The notes below the pieces were generated by a model. The model worked only from the letters and a program-made list of their open reading frames with translations. It was not told where the DNA came from and did no database searches. Positions 35,845-43,544 of a stretch of DNA of 64,000 bases are shown here, piece after piece. A program made the translations under genes and the position numbers. Every line of letters starts with the position of its first letter. Position 1 is the stretch's first letter. The stretch comes from Streptomyces sp. NBS 14/10 (GTDB lineage: Bacteria; Actinomycetota; Actinomycetes; Streptomycetales; Streptomycetaceae), in the NCBI RefSeq assembly GCF_002224125.1, contig NZ_NCSM01000016.1:183883-247882 (forward strand), given 5' to 3'.

Positions 35845-36314
35845 GACACGACTCCTGTGAGCGGTTCGGACAACTTCCGCCGCCACCCCTCTCACCCCGC
35901 CGCGCCACCACCGGCCCACCCGCGTACCACCGTCGGGCAGCAAACCGCACGGTGGTCCGGCCTGTGCGATGGCCCCTGCCTGGACCGCCCGCTGCACGCA
36001 GGTCCGGTGACCGCTCCACCACAGCGCAAATCGAACACAAAAAATCTTGAAGACGATTCCAGGCCCCTCAACGCCCCCTGGCCAGGCTGGCCCGCGAGTG
36101 GCTCGCTGATGGCTCGCGACCGGCTCGCATACCTTCCGACCTGCGAAGTCACGAAGAATCGCCGACGTCCCTGTAGTCACCACCACAGGCACTCGGCTGG
36201 ACCACACGGCATGCCGAACACCTCGGGACAGATGGCAAAGACCCACGGCCGGAATCTCTATGGATCACGTCAGCACACAACGGCCGGACCCCTTCCCCCG
36301 GGCGCCAACCGCCG
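35845..36314. promoter_or_regulatory. Divergent control region with three GGCTCGC iterons
   Basis: GGCTCGC occurs at 36100, 36111 and 36122, exactly 11 bp apart (one helical turn). An AT-rich patch (ACACAAAAAATCTTGAAG) lies about 60 bp away at 36031. The region separates the regulator gene (minus) from the methylase/integration genes (plus). Iterons here could be a repressor operator, a replication origin or part of oriT. Confidence 0.55.
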
Positions 36315-36980
36315 ATGCCCCACCCCCGCCGAAACCAAGCCACTCACCACGGCACCTCCCGTCCCCTGCCGACCACCATCTGGCTCCCCAGCCCAGGCGA
36401 CCCACAGGACCTCCCCGACGCAGGAAGCGTGCTTCCCGCCTGGGCGATCGACAAGATCCACACCGAATTCACCCGCCGCCCCGGACACCCGACCGCACCC
36501 CTGATCAAGATCCTCATCCCGGACACCGAACCCGGCATGGACGCCCGAACGCCCTGTGTCACCTACCCCGCCACCCCCAAGAGCGAGCGCACAACCCGCC
36601 GAGCACCCGTCCTACTCGCTGAACTCCACCCCGACACCCTCCCCGCACCCGGGAACACACCGACCTCCTCCCCTGACGACATGCCGGGAGCGATGGAACA
36701 CGGCTGGCCCGGCTTCTTCCACCGCGCCCACCGCCTCCTGCCCACGAACGGACATCTCCTGCTCGCCACCCGGCAGCGCCGCGACAACGGACGCCTCACC
36801 GACCCCCTCGGCTCCCTGATCGCCTCCGCACGCACCGCAGGATTCAGCTACCTCCAACACATCGTCATCGTCCACGGCCACCCCGCCGACGACCAGATCT
36901 CACCCACACCCCCCGAGGGCGCCCCACCCGGCCTCATCCACTCCGACCTGCTCGTGCTGTCCGCAATCGCCAGCGCATAG
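36315..36980 (+). CDS. Hypothetical partner of the adjacent DNA methylase
   Basis: The protein has 221 residues. TTIWLPSPGDPQ opens a core with DKIHTEFTRRPGH and LIKILIPDTEP. The C-terminal half (GFFHRAHRLLPTNGHLLLAT, GSLIASARTAGFSYLQHIVI) has the beta-strand/helix pattern of the last part of a Rossmann methyltransferase but lacks the AdoMet (FxGxG) and (S/D)PP(Y/W) motifs. It is 22 bp upstream of the methylase gene. I suggest a degenerate methyltransferase-like partner; the function is unproven. Confidence 0.6.
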   Translation: MPHPRRNQATHHGTSRPLPTTIWLPSPGDPQDLPDAGSVLPAWAIDKIHTEFTRRPGHPTAPLIKILIPDTEPGMDARTPCVTYPATPKSERTTRRAPVLLAELHPDTLPAPGNTPTSSPDDMPGAMEHGWPGFFHRAHRLLPTNGHLLLATRQRRDNGRLTDPLGSLIASARTAGFSYLQHIVIVHGHPADDQISPTPPEGAPPGLIHSDLLVLSAIASA

Positions 36981-37002
36981 AAACAACAAAAGGGGAAACG
37001 CC

Positions 37003-37956
37003 ATGTCCGCCCGGGAATCGGTGTGGAACACCGCACCCACCTCTGCCCCCGCCCAGCGAGGCGACCGCTACGCCGTCGGCTCCGCCGACCACCCCGCCAA
37101 GATGCTGCCCGCCATCGCCACCCACGCCATCCGCACCTACACCCAGCCCGGTGACTTGGTCCTGGACCCGATGTGCGGCATCGGCACCACCCTCGTAGAA
37201 GCCGTACACCTCGGCCGACACGCCATCGGCACCGAATACGAACCCAAATGGGCCACCATCGCCCGGGCCAACCTCGACCTCGCCACCCGCCAAGGCGCCA
37301 CCGGCCGGGCAACGGTCACCTGCGCCGACGCCCGACACCTCCTCACCCACATCCCACCAGAGCGGCATGGCACAGCCGCACTCGTGATCACCTCACCCCC
37401 CTACGGCCCCTCCGTCCATGGCCAAGTCCGCTCCACCCGCGAAACCGGAGAACGCGGCGTCGTCAAAAAGCACTACCGCTACAGCCGCGACCCGCACAAC
37501 CTCGCCCACGTATCCACCGACCAGCTCCTGGACGCCTTCACACAGATCCTCATCCAATGCAGCACCATGCTCCGCCCCGGCGGCACAGTCGTCGTCACCA
37601 CCCGACCCTGGCGCACCCGCGGGGAACTCATCGACCTGCCCTCCGCCGTCCTTGCCGCCGGCCGAGCCGCCGGACTCACCCCCTCCGAACGCTGCGTCGC
37701 CCTCCTCGCCGGCATCCGCAACAGCCGGCTCATCGCCCGCCCCTCCTTCTTCCAGATGAAAAACGTCCGCGACGCCCGACGCCAAGGCATCCCTCTCCAC
37801 CTCGTCCAACACGAGGACGTACTGATCTTCACCCGACACACAAAGGACCATCCCGACCACCCCGCGACGTCCCGGCCTCCGCGCTGCACCAGCCGCACCC
37901 AACGCCCGCCCCGGTCGACCGGCGCCCGTCGAGCAGACGATCGGAGAAGGAGGTGA
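37003..37956 (+). CDS. DNA methyltransferase (N4-cytosine/N6-adenine class)
   Basis: The protein has 317 residues with AAGGGG before the ATG. The AdoMet motif is DPMCGIGTT (55-63), preceded by AKMLPAIATHAIRTYTQPGD. The catalytic TSPPYG lies at 130-135. The order (motif I before or around motif IV with RSTRETG after) and the SPPY form point to an amino-methyltransferase, likely N4-cytosine. The last 50 residues are basic and disordered. No restriction nuclease gene is adjacent, so an orphan modification or anti-restriction role for the mobile element is likely. Confidence 0.85.
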   Translation: MSARESVWNTAPTSAPAQRGDRYAVGSADHPAKMLPAIATHAIRTYTQPGDLVLDPMCGIGTTLVEAVHLGRHAIGTEYEPKWATIARANLDLATRQGATGRATVTCADARHLLTHIPPERHGTAALVITSPPYGPSVHGQVRSTRETGERGVVKKHYRYSRDPHNLAHVSTDQLLDAFTQILIQCSTMLRPGGTVVVTTRPWRTRGELIDLPSAVLAAGRAAGLTPSERCVALLAGIRNSRLIARPSFFQMKNVRDARRQGIPLHLVQHEDVLIFTRHTKDHPDHPATSRPPRCTSRTQRPPRSTGARRADDRRRR

Positions 37957-37957
37957 A

Positions 37958-38080
37958 ATGACTTCTGCCGACCAGCACCCCACGGGTCCCACGGCGGCGC
38001 CATCGCACCAGCGGCGATTGCCGCGTAGACGGCTGGCACCCAGGCGAACACGAATTCGTGCATTGAGAGGTCCGTATTGA
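37958..38080 (+). CDS. 40-residue basic protein coupled to excisionase
   Basis: ATG 37958 sits directly behind AAGGAGGTGAA, the strongest ribosome site in this region. It encodes 40 residues with a very basic middle (HQRRLPRRRLAPRRTRIRAL). The TGA (38078-38080) overlaps the TTG start of the next gene (TTGA), so translation is coupled. No family recognised. Size, charge and position suggest a small DNA-binding or leader peptide controlling excisionase synthesis. Confidence 0.6.
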   Translation: MTSADQHPTGPTAAPSHQRRLPRRRLAPRRTRIRALRGPY

Positions 38081-38484
38081 AGAAGACACTCGGTCCCCTC
38101 ACCTCCGGCCAAGCCCGACCACTCCTGTGTGCTGATCACACACGTAGCACCCTGCCGGCCTCAAGCGCCGACGGCTCTCCCCGCCCGCAACAAAGCTCAG
38201 CTGCGTCTCAGGGCGTTGGCAGCCCACGCCCGCGAAGAGCGGACAATGACCTGCCCACTCCACCTGTTGAGCCGACCGCGCAGGGGGCACAACCGGCCAC
38301 GCACCGGCTGCTGCACACGCCCGAACAAGCCGCCGCCCTGCTGCAAGTACCGGCATCGTGGCTACGCAAGAAAGCAGCCGCACGCAGCATCCCCTGCACA
38401 AGAGTCGGACGACACCTCCGGTTCTCCACCGAGGATCTGAACACCATCATCCGCAGCGGCTCCCGACACCCTGACCACACCTGA
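38077..38484 (+). CDS. xis: Excisionase-like MerR-type HTH protein
   Basis: The protein has 135 residues from TTG 38077, the only start codon ahead of the domain, coupled to the small basic ORF. After a disordered 70-residue N-terminus comes a winged HTH of the excisionase type: LLHTPEQAAALLQVPASWLR, KKAAARSIPCTRVGRHLRF, STEDLNTII. It is located 109 bp upstream of the integrase gene. It would bend attachment-site DNA and favour excision. The rare start and the overlap imply low, coupled expression. Confidence 0.82.
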   Translation: MKKTLGPLTSGQARPLLCADHTRSTLPASSADGSPRPQQSSAASQGVGSPRPRRADNDLPTPPVEPTAQGAQPATHRLLHTPEQAAALLQVPASWLRKKAAARSIPCTRVGRHLRFSTEDLNTIIRSGSRHPDHT

Positions 38485-38593
38485 CCGACAACCACCCGGC
38501 AGGGGGTTCCGCTCTGCCACCCCAGTGAGCGTCCATGGACGCCCTGACGACCCACCCGGTCGTCTTCGCCCCCGCACATCAAGGAGCCAACCC

Positions 38594-39823
38594 GTGGCAT
38601 GGGTCGAACGACGCGGCAACAAGTGGCGCGTACGGTACTGGAAGCCCGACGGCAGAGCCGCAAGCGTCCCCGGCAGCTTCGAGACCGAACCAGCCGCCCG
38701 CGCACATGCTGACCAGCTGAACGCCGCTCCCTCCGAACCTACCGAGCAGACGCATGACCCCACACACCCGGCCCCACGGCCTGCCGCGCCCGCCGCCCCT
38801 ACCACCCCCGCCGCGCCTCACGCCGTGACGGTCGCTGAATGGGCCGAGATCTGGTGGCAGACCCTGGACATCGGCGACAACACCCGGGCGTACTACCGCA
38901 GCCTCCTCACCTGCCACGTCCTGCCCCGCTGGGGCGCCACCCCCGTCGACCAGATCACCCCCGCCGACGTCCAAGTCTGGCTCAACCGACTACGCGACAC
39001 CTACGCCACCGCCACCATCACAGGCCTCCGCAAACTCTTCGCCATGGTCATGACCGACGCTGTCGACAACCAACTCCTGGCCACCAACCCCGTACGCCCC
39101 CGACGCCGCGGACGAGGACGCATCGAACCACGCCGCGAAGCCACCTGGGCTGACGAACACCAAGTCCTCACCATCGCCCACCGCATCCTCCGCCTGGCCT
39201 CCCGCAACCAGTGCCTCCTGGTGATCACCGCCGCCTACACCGGCATGCGCTGGGGAGAACTCGCAGGCCTCCACCGTGACAACCTCGACATCACCCACGG
39301 CCGCCTCTATGTCACGGCCGATGCCGGAGCTCTCCACGAAGTCAACGGCCACCTCACCCTGGGCCACCCCAAAACCCACGCCAGCGTCCGCACCATCACC
39401 CTCCCACCCTTCCTCACCCAACTCCTCGCCACCGACCTCGCCGCCTCCACCCGACCCTTCGTCTTCACCACCCCGCGCGGCAAACACCTCCGCCGCTCCG
39501 GCTTCCAACGCCGCCTATGGACCCCAGCCGTAAGCGGCGGCCGCCACCGCAGCGAAACATGGACACCGATCAAACAGGGACTGACATTCCACGGCCTGCG
39601 CCACTCCCACAAAACCTGGCTGATCGAAGACGGCGTCCCCGAAGTCGCTCAGGCACGGCGCCTTGGCCACACCATGGAAAACAAGATCGACAACGTGTAC
39701 GCACACGTCGCCACCAGCGTCGACGCCCGCCTCCTGGCCGGACTCGAGGCCCGCTGGCACCGTTCCATCGAGCGCTACCGGCAGAACCGCAACGACCAAG
39801 GAGCCCCGCCCATCGCTTCCTAG
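38594..39823 (+). CDS. int: Tyrosine site-specific integrase
   Basis: The protein has 409 residues from GTG 38594, seven bases after AAGGAG. The N-terminal arm-binding domain has the family pattern (WVERRGNKWRVRYW). The core-binding SAM-like domain spans 78-165. The catalytic residues are R219 (TGMRWGEL), K260, H333 and R336 (HGLRHSH), H359 (LGHT) and Y369 (NVYAHV). All are present, so the enzyme is likely active. It drives integration and, with the excisionase, excision of the conjugative element. It is the last gene at the right end, 66 bp from the native lamin-tail gene. Confidence 0.95.
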   Translation: MAWVERRGNKWRVRYWKPDGRAASVPGSFETEPAARAHADQLNAAPSEPTEQTHDPTHPAPRPAAPAAPTTPAAPHAVTVAEWAEIWWQTLDIGDNTRAYYRSLLTCHVLPRWGATPVDQITPADVQVWLNRLRDTYATATITGLRKLFAMVMTDAVDNQLLATNPVRPRRRGRGRIEPRREATWADEHQVLTIAHRILRLASRNQCLLVITAAYTGMRWGELAGLHRDNLDITHGRLYVTADAGALHEVNGHLTLGHPKTHASVRTITLPPFLTQLLATDLAASTRPFVFTTPRGKHLRRSGFQRRLWTPAVSGGRHRSETWTPIKQGLTFHGLRHSHKTWLIEDGVPEVAQARRLGHTMENKIDNVYAHVATSVDARLLAGLEARWHRSIERYRQNRNDQGAPPIAS

Positions 39824-39842
39824 CAACAGAGCACCCAGTAAA

Positions 39843-39888
39843 CAGTGACACGGTGCCCCACTTGCACGGGTGGGGCACCGTGTCACTG
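39843..39888. terminator. 19-bp perfect bidirectional terminator
   Basis: CAGTGACACGGTGCCCCAC (39843-39861) pairs exactly with 39870-39888; the loop is 8 nt. It separates the integrase gene (plus) from the 3' end of the lamin-tail gene (minus), whose stop begins at 39891. The right attachment junction of the element should lie in or beside it. Confidence 0.88.
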
Positions 39889-40109
39889 TCAGGCTCGGCA
39901 CTTCTTATAGCCGTACCGGCTGCTGTTGTACGAGCAGGTGTAGACCTTGGTGCCGCTCGCTTTCCGCAGGGTGGCCGCGTCGGAGACGTTGTTCCACACG
40001 TAGGCGCGGCGGTTCTGGTACTTCGTGTAGGTGGTGTCGGACCCGCGGCCGGTCCGCACCGTCACGGTCTTGCCTGCACCGAGGGTGTATGTACCGAAGG
40101 TGTACCGGT
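39889..40109 (-). pseudogene. Lamin-tail-domain protein, 3' half (split by insertion)
   Basis: The minus strand encodes YTFGTYTLGAGKTVTVRTG, NRRAYVWNNVSDAATLRKAS and SRYGYKKCRA, then a stop. This is the second half of a bacterial lamin tail domain (YVWNN and ATLR are its hallmarks). It lacks a start. Joined to 48778-49021 after removal of the 8,674 bp between, it makes a 459-bp frame of 153 codons with stop. Confidence 0.92.
40104..40109. repeat. Target duplication ACCGGT, left copy
   Basis: ACCGGT borders the outer transposon on the left; the identical right copy is 48778-48783. Confidence 0.85.
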
Positions 40110-40397
40110 TGGCTTCGTTGATGTCTAGGGGACAGCGTTTGTCGACGGTTTCCGGAGGCAGTTAGTGATCAACGAGCTCGGAGATGTCGAGGAGAAAAGA
40201 CGGCACTGCCGTGTCCGCGAAGCGGGATGTCGGCGTACAGGTCGACGTGTCCCACCGGGGATAGCCGAACGTGAACAGGTCCAAGACGACGCTCAGGGAT
40301 GGATCTCGGTTGTCCCGCATATCGAGCGTCCACGATCGGCAGGACCGACGGCGCCCAGTGGCACGACTGCGCGTTCGCCCGTGGGATGGTTGCTGTC

Positions 40398-40931
40398 ATG
40401 ACAGTTGGCGCGCCGGGCAGCGAGGTTGTACTCGAGACGAGTCGCCTGCTGCTCAGACCTTGGCGGGTAGCCGAGGCTGTCGTCCAGCGTGAGCTGTGGA
40501 CCGAACGTGATCCAAGAGTGCCGCCGCACCGCCGAATCAACGCGGACGGACACCCCACGGTCGCGGAGCTCGAGGATTCGATTCGCACCAACCGGCTGTG
40601 GTCGATCGGGTTGCTGGCGGTCGAACGGAAGGCCTCTCGTGACGTCATCGGCTACTGCGGGCTGGTCGACAGCGGGCGAGGGTCGGTAGGGGAACCGGAA
40701 CTGGCATTCGAGCTGCTACGCCGAGTTTGGTGTCAGGGATATGCGACCGAGGCCTCGTTGGCGGTTCTGGAATGGGCGAGATCGTCTGGGTGCGAACGTC
40801 TGTGGGCCACGGTCTGGGACTGGAACACCGCTTCTCGCCGTGTGCTGGCCAAGGTCGGGTTCACCGAGACCGATCGGAAGGAAGTGGACGCGGTGTACGG
40901 GACCACTCTGTTCACCACGAGACGGCTCTGA
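40398..40931 (+). CDS. GNAT-family N-acetyltransferase (RimJ/RimL-like), transposon cargo
   Basis: The protein has 177 residues from ATG 40398, eight bases after GGGATGG. LETSRLLLRPWRVAEA opens the fold; GLLAVERKASRDVIGYCGLV and LAFELLRRVWCQGYATEAS contain the acetyl-CoA loop (Q/RxxGxA form QGYATE). ERLWATVWDWNTASRRVLAKVGF is the usual GNAT C-terminal stretch. The family acetylates N-terminal or small-molecule amines; the substrate is unknown. It lies between the left end of the IS21-like element and the IS481 insertion, so it is cargo. Confidence 0.88.
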   Translation: MTVGAPGSEVVLETSRLLLRPWRVAEAVVQRELWTERDPRVPPHRRINADGHPTVAELEDSIRTNRLWSIGLLAVERKASRDVIGYCGLVDSGRGSVGEPELAFELLRRVWCQGYATEASLAVLEWARSSGCERLWATVWDWNTASRRVLAKVGFTETDRKEVDAVYGTTLFTTRRL

Positions 40932-40981
40932 CACACCCGACGTTCCGACACGGGACGGCCAGCTGGCCGTCGAGGAGGCAG

Positions 40982-41968
40982 CTAGCTGTACTGACCGGGC
41001 ACGTTGATCAATCGTGAGAATGGCGGCTGGTTGCCGCACGCGGTGTGGGGCCGGTGGTGGTTGTACTGGTGGAGCCAACCGGCCAGTGCGTCGCGTCGTT
41101 CTTGCTCGCTGGTGTAGCAGCGGGCGTAGGCCCAGCCATCGGCCATGGTGCGGTGGAAACGCTCGACCTTCCCGTTCGTCTGCGGGCGGTAAGGGCGCGT
41201 GAACTTCGAGGTGATCGAAAGCGCTTCGCAGTTGTCGCGCCACAGGTACGAGCGGTACGCGCCGCCGTTGTCCGACAGGACCCTCTCAATGGTGACGCCA
41301 CGGTCAGCGAACCAGTCGACAGCCCGGTGCAGGAAGCCGACGGCGGTGACGGCTGTTTCGTCGTCGTGGACCTCGGTGTAGGCGACGCGGGAGTGGTCGT
41401 CGATGACGGTGTGCACGAATGCGTATCCGACCCTCGGGCCGCCGTAGGCGTTGCGTGACTTGCTCTGCGTCGCGGAGCGGTGCTTCTCGCCTTGGTGGCG
41501 GCCGACGTAGCGCCAGCCGCCACCGTCGGGGATGTTCCCGAGCTTCTTCACGTCCATGTGCACCAGTGATCCCGGATGGTCGTGCTCATACCGGCGGACG
41601 GGCTCACCGGTCTCACGGTCGACGTAGGCGAGTCGGTTCAGGCGGGCCGATCGCAGGATTCGATGCACTGTCGACGGAGCGATATTGAGTCTCGCAGCGA
41701 GCTGGACCGGCCCTTCCCGCAGACGTAGTCGCAGGCTGACGCACCTCTTCGTCACGGTCTTGGGTGTCTTGGCCGGAGAGCTCCGCGGTCGTGAGGATCG
41801 GTCCTGCATGGACTCGCCTGCGAGGTAGCGATCGACCCAGCGCTTCACGGTCGGCCAGGACACCTGGAAGCGGGCCGCGACTTCGCTGACTGGCCAGCCG
41901 TCGTCAGCGACGAGTCGAGCGACTTTCAGCCGGTGGCGCGGGGTGAGGGCCGCGTTCGAATGCGACAT
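40982..41968 (-). CDS. IS481-family transposase
   Basis: The protein has 328 residues. N-terminal HTHs (RHRLKVARLVADDGWPVSEV and SWPTVKRWVDRYL) precede the rve core: D in LVHMDVKKLGN, D in HTVIDDHSRVAYTE / LSDNGGAYRS, E in NGKVERFHRT, and YNHHRPHTA near the end. The last codons lie in the terminal repeat (NVPGQYS), and the Ser and TAG are completed by the GCTAGC target duplication, so the stop is supplied by the target. It is intact. Confidence 0.94.
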   Translation of the reverse strand: MSHSNAALTPRHRLKVARLVADDGWPVSEVAARFQVSWPTVKRWVDRYLAGESMQDRSSRPRSSPAKTPKTVTKRCVSLRLRLREGPVQLAARLNIAPSTVHRILRSARLNRLAYVDRETGEPVRRYEHDHPGSLVHMDVKKLGNIPDGGGWRYVGRHQGEKHRSATQSKSRNAYGGPRVGYAFVHTVIDDHSRVAYTEVHDDETAVTAVGFLHRAVDWFADRGVTIERVLSDNGGAYRSYLWRDNCEALSITSKFTRPYRPQTNGKVERFHRTMADGWAYARCYTSEQERRDALAGWLHQYNHHRPHTACGNQPPFSRLINVPGQYS

Positions 41969-42055
41969 TTCTGAGCTCCTAGACAGGCTGAAAGGCCGGC
42001 CATGGTGTGTGGCCGGCCCTTCAGCTTGGAGATATGCGGGGAGGGATAGTGCAGG

Positions 42056-42421
42056 TCAGTCGACCGGGGAGACTCGGATGAGGTTGCCGTCAGGGTCCGT
42101 AATCACGAACGTGCGGCCGAAGACAGCATCATGCGGCTTCTGCACAACGTGGACCCCCTTCGAGGCCCACCTCGTGAAGATCTCGTCAATCGCCTCCGAT
42201 GGCCCCGGCACCATGAGTCCGATCTCTGTCGTACGAGGGAGGCTCGGGACCGCGTGCTCGCTGTAGCCCGTCCACAGTGCGAACAGGACACCGGGGGCAG
42301 CTTCGAAGGCTACGTAGTGGGGACTGGTGAAGGTCGGTTCGATCTCGAACAGGTCGCTGTAGAAGGCGGTGGCGGCCTCGGCGTCGCGGACGCCGATCAG
42401 GAACAGGTTCGGTGCGGGCAT
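42056..42421 (-). CDS. VOC-family (glyoxalase/bleomycin-resistance fold) protein, cargo of IS481
   Basis: The protein has 121 residues from ATG 42421, with GAGGAG eight bases upstream; an earlier in-frame GTG lacks an RBS. LFLIGVRDAEAATAFYSDLF and a closing FVITDPDGNLIRV are the two half-motifs of the VOC fold. TEIGLMVPGPSEAIDEIF sits between. Members bind metals or small molecules such as bleomycin or fosfomycin, or isomerise metabolites; which applies here is unknown. It is divergent from a WYL regulator gene with 96 bp between starts, suggesting direct control. Confidence 0.88.
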   Translation of the reverse strand: MPAPNLFLIGVRDAEAATAFYSDLFEIEPTFTSPHYVAFEAAPGVLFALWTGYSEHAVPSLPRTTEIGLMVPGPSEAIDEIFTRWASKGVHVVQKPHDAVFGRTFVITDPDGNLIRVSPVD

Positions 42422-42517
42422 GGAGTGCTCCTCAACTCGTTGATTACTCGGTCCAGCACCCAGTGGATCAACCAATCGCGACGGAACCTGTCACCTTTTC
42501 TGAGAACATGGGTAAGC

Positions 42518-43483
42518 ATGAAGGCTTCAAGGCTCCTGCATCTCCTGCTGCTCCTGCAGACCCGTCAGCGGCTCACTACCACGGAGCTCGCCGCGCGTCT
42601 TGAGGTGTCCCGGCGGACTGTGCTGCGGGACGTCGAGGCGCTATCGACAGCGGGCGTGCCCGTCTATGCCGAACGTGGACGGAACGGCGGGATCGTCCTG
42701 CTCCCCAGTGCACGGCTCAACGCATCCCATCTGGAACCACCAGAACTGGAGGCCCTATCTGTGGCCGGCTTGGACAGCGCACTACGTGAGCGAATGGGTC
42801 TAACTGCGGTGTGGGAGTCGGCCGAGCGCAAGATCGCCGCCCGCCAGGCTGCAGCACCTGAGTCGCCGAGCCCGCTGCGGCTGGCTGACCTGGTGCTTGT
42901 CGACAGCACCGCGTGGTTTGCTGCCCCCGAGGCAGCGGTCGAAGTATCGGCTCTGGCCTCGACCCTGCGACACCGGCGACGCCTTCGAATCCTGTACCGG
43001 CGCAGCGCCGAGAGCCAGGCCTCGACACGGGTGGTCGACCCGTACGGGATCGTGGCGAAATCAGGTCGCTGGTATCTCGTCGCCGATGACCAGGGCGACA
43101 GCCGGCTGCTCGCTCTGGAACGACTGTCGGCCTTCGAACAGCTAGACGCACCAGCCGTGCTCCAACCAGGCGAAAGCCTCCGCACCAGATGGGCCGTGTT
43201 GAAGAAACGCACCGAGGGGCAAGATCGCGTGAGCGTGACCATCCGCCTGCCGGAAAAGGGTCTCGACCTGGCGCGGCGCATCCTCGGCACCCGCATCCAC
43301 CATGTCTCCGACGCGGAAAAAGGCTCGTGCGTCGTCGTCGTGCGCTACCCCGACATCGAGTCGGTGCGTCAGCTTCTTCAGTTCGGCGACCACATCGAGG
43401 TGCTCAACCCTGAGACGGCCCGCGCACGCATCAGTCAGCTCGCCAGGGATCTGGCTAACAGACACTCAACCCCCGCATCGTGA
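42518..43483 (+). CDS. HTH/WYL-domain transcriptional regulator, cargo of IS481
   Basis: The protein has 321 residues from ATG 42518. An N-terminal winged HTH (QTRQRLTTTELAARLEVSRR, TVLRDVEALSTAGVPVYAER) is followed by GRNGGIVLLPSARLN and a WYL domain (RILYRRSAES, VVDPYGIVAKSGRWYLVADD, where WYLV is diagnostic). Such proteins sense ligands and usually repress neighbouring genes. It shares an intergenic region with the VOC gene, the obvious target. Confidence 0.92.
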   Translation: MKASRLLHLLLLLQTRQRLTTTELAARLEVSRRTVLRDVEALSTAGVPVYAERGRNGGIVLLPSARLNASHLEPPELEALSVAGLDSALRERMGLTAVWESAERKIAARQAAAPESPSPLRLADLVLVDSTAWFAAPEAAVEVSALASTLRHRRRLRILYRRSAESQASTRVVDPYGIVAKSGRWYLVADDQGDSRLLALERLSAFEQLDAPAVLQPGESLRTRWAVLKKRTEGQDRVSVTIRLPEKGLDLARRILGTRIHHVSDAEKGSCVVVVRYPDIESVRQLLQFGDHIEVLNPETARARISQLARDLANRHSTPAS

Positions 43484-43544
43484 TTGCCGATCAGGTCCCC
43501 TGTTCTCAATCAACGTGCCCGGTCAGTACAGCTAGCGGCAGGGG

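Larger units (their letters stand above)
40987..43530. mobile_element. IS481-family element carrying two cargo genes
   Basis: TGTACTGACCGGGCACGTTG at 40987 is matched inverted at 43511-43530. The 6-bp duplication GCTAGC flanks it at 40981-40986 and 43531-43536. IS481 elements are known to target NCTAGN. The 2,544 bp include the transposase and a divergent VOC/WYL gene pair, whereas plain IS481 elements are near 1.1 kb, so the pair is cargo. Confidence 0.9.

Noticed and set aside
40142..40397. Minus-strand frame 40169-40648 as a gene
   Set aside because: It overlaps the GNAT gene, shows no recognisable domain and has no ribosome site.
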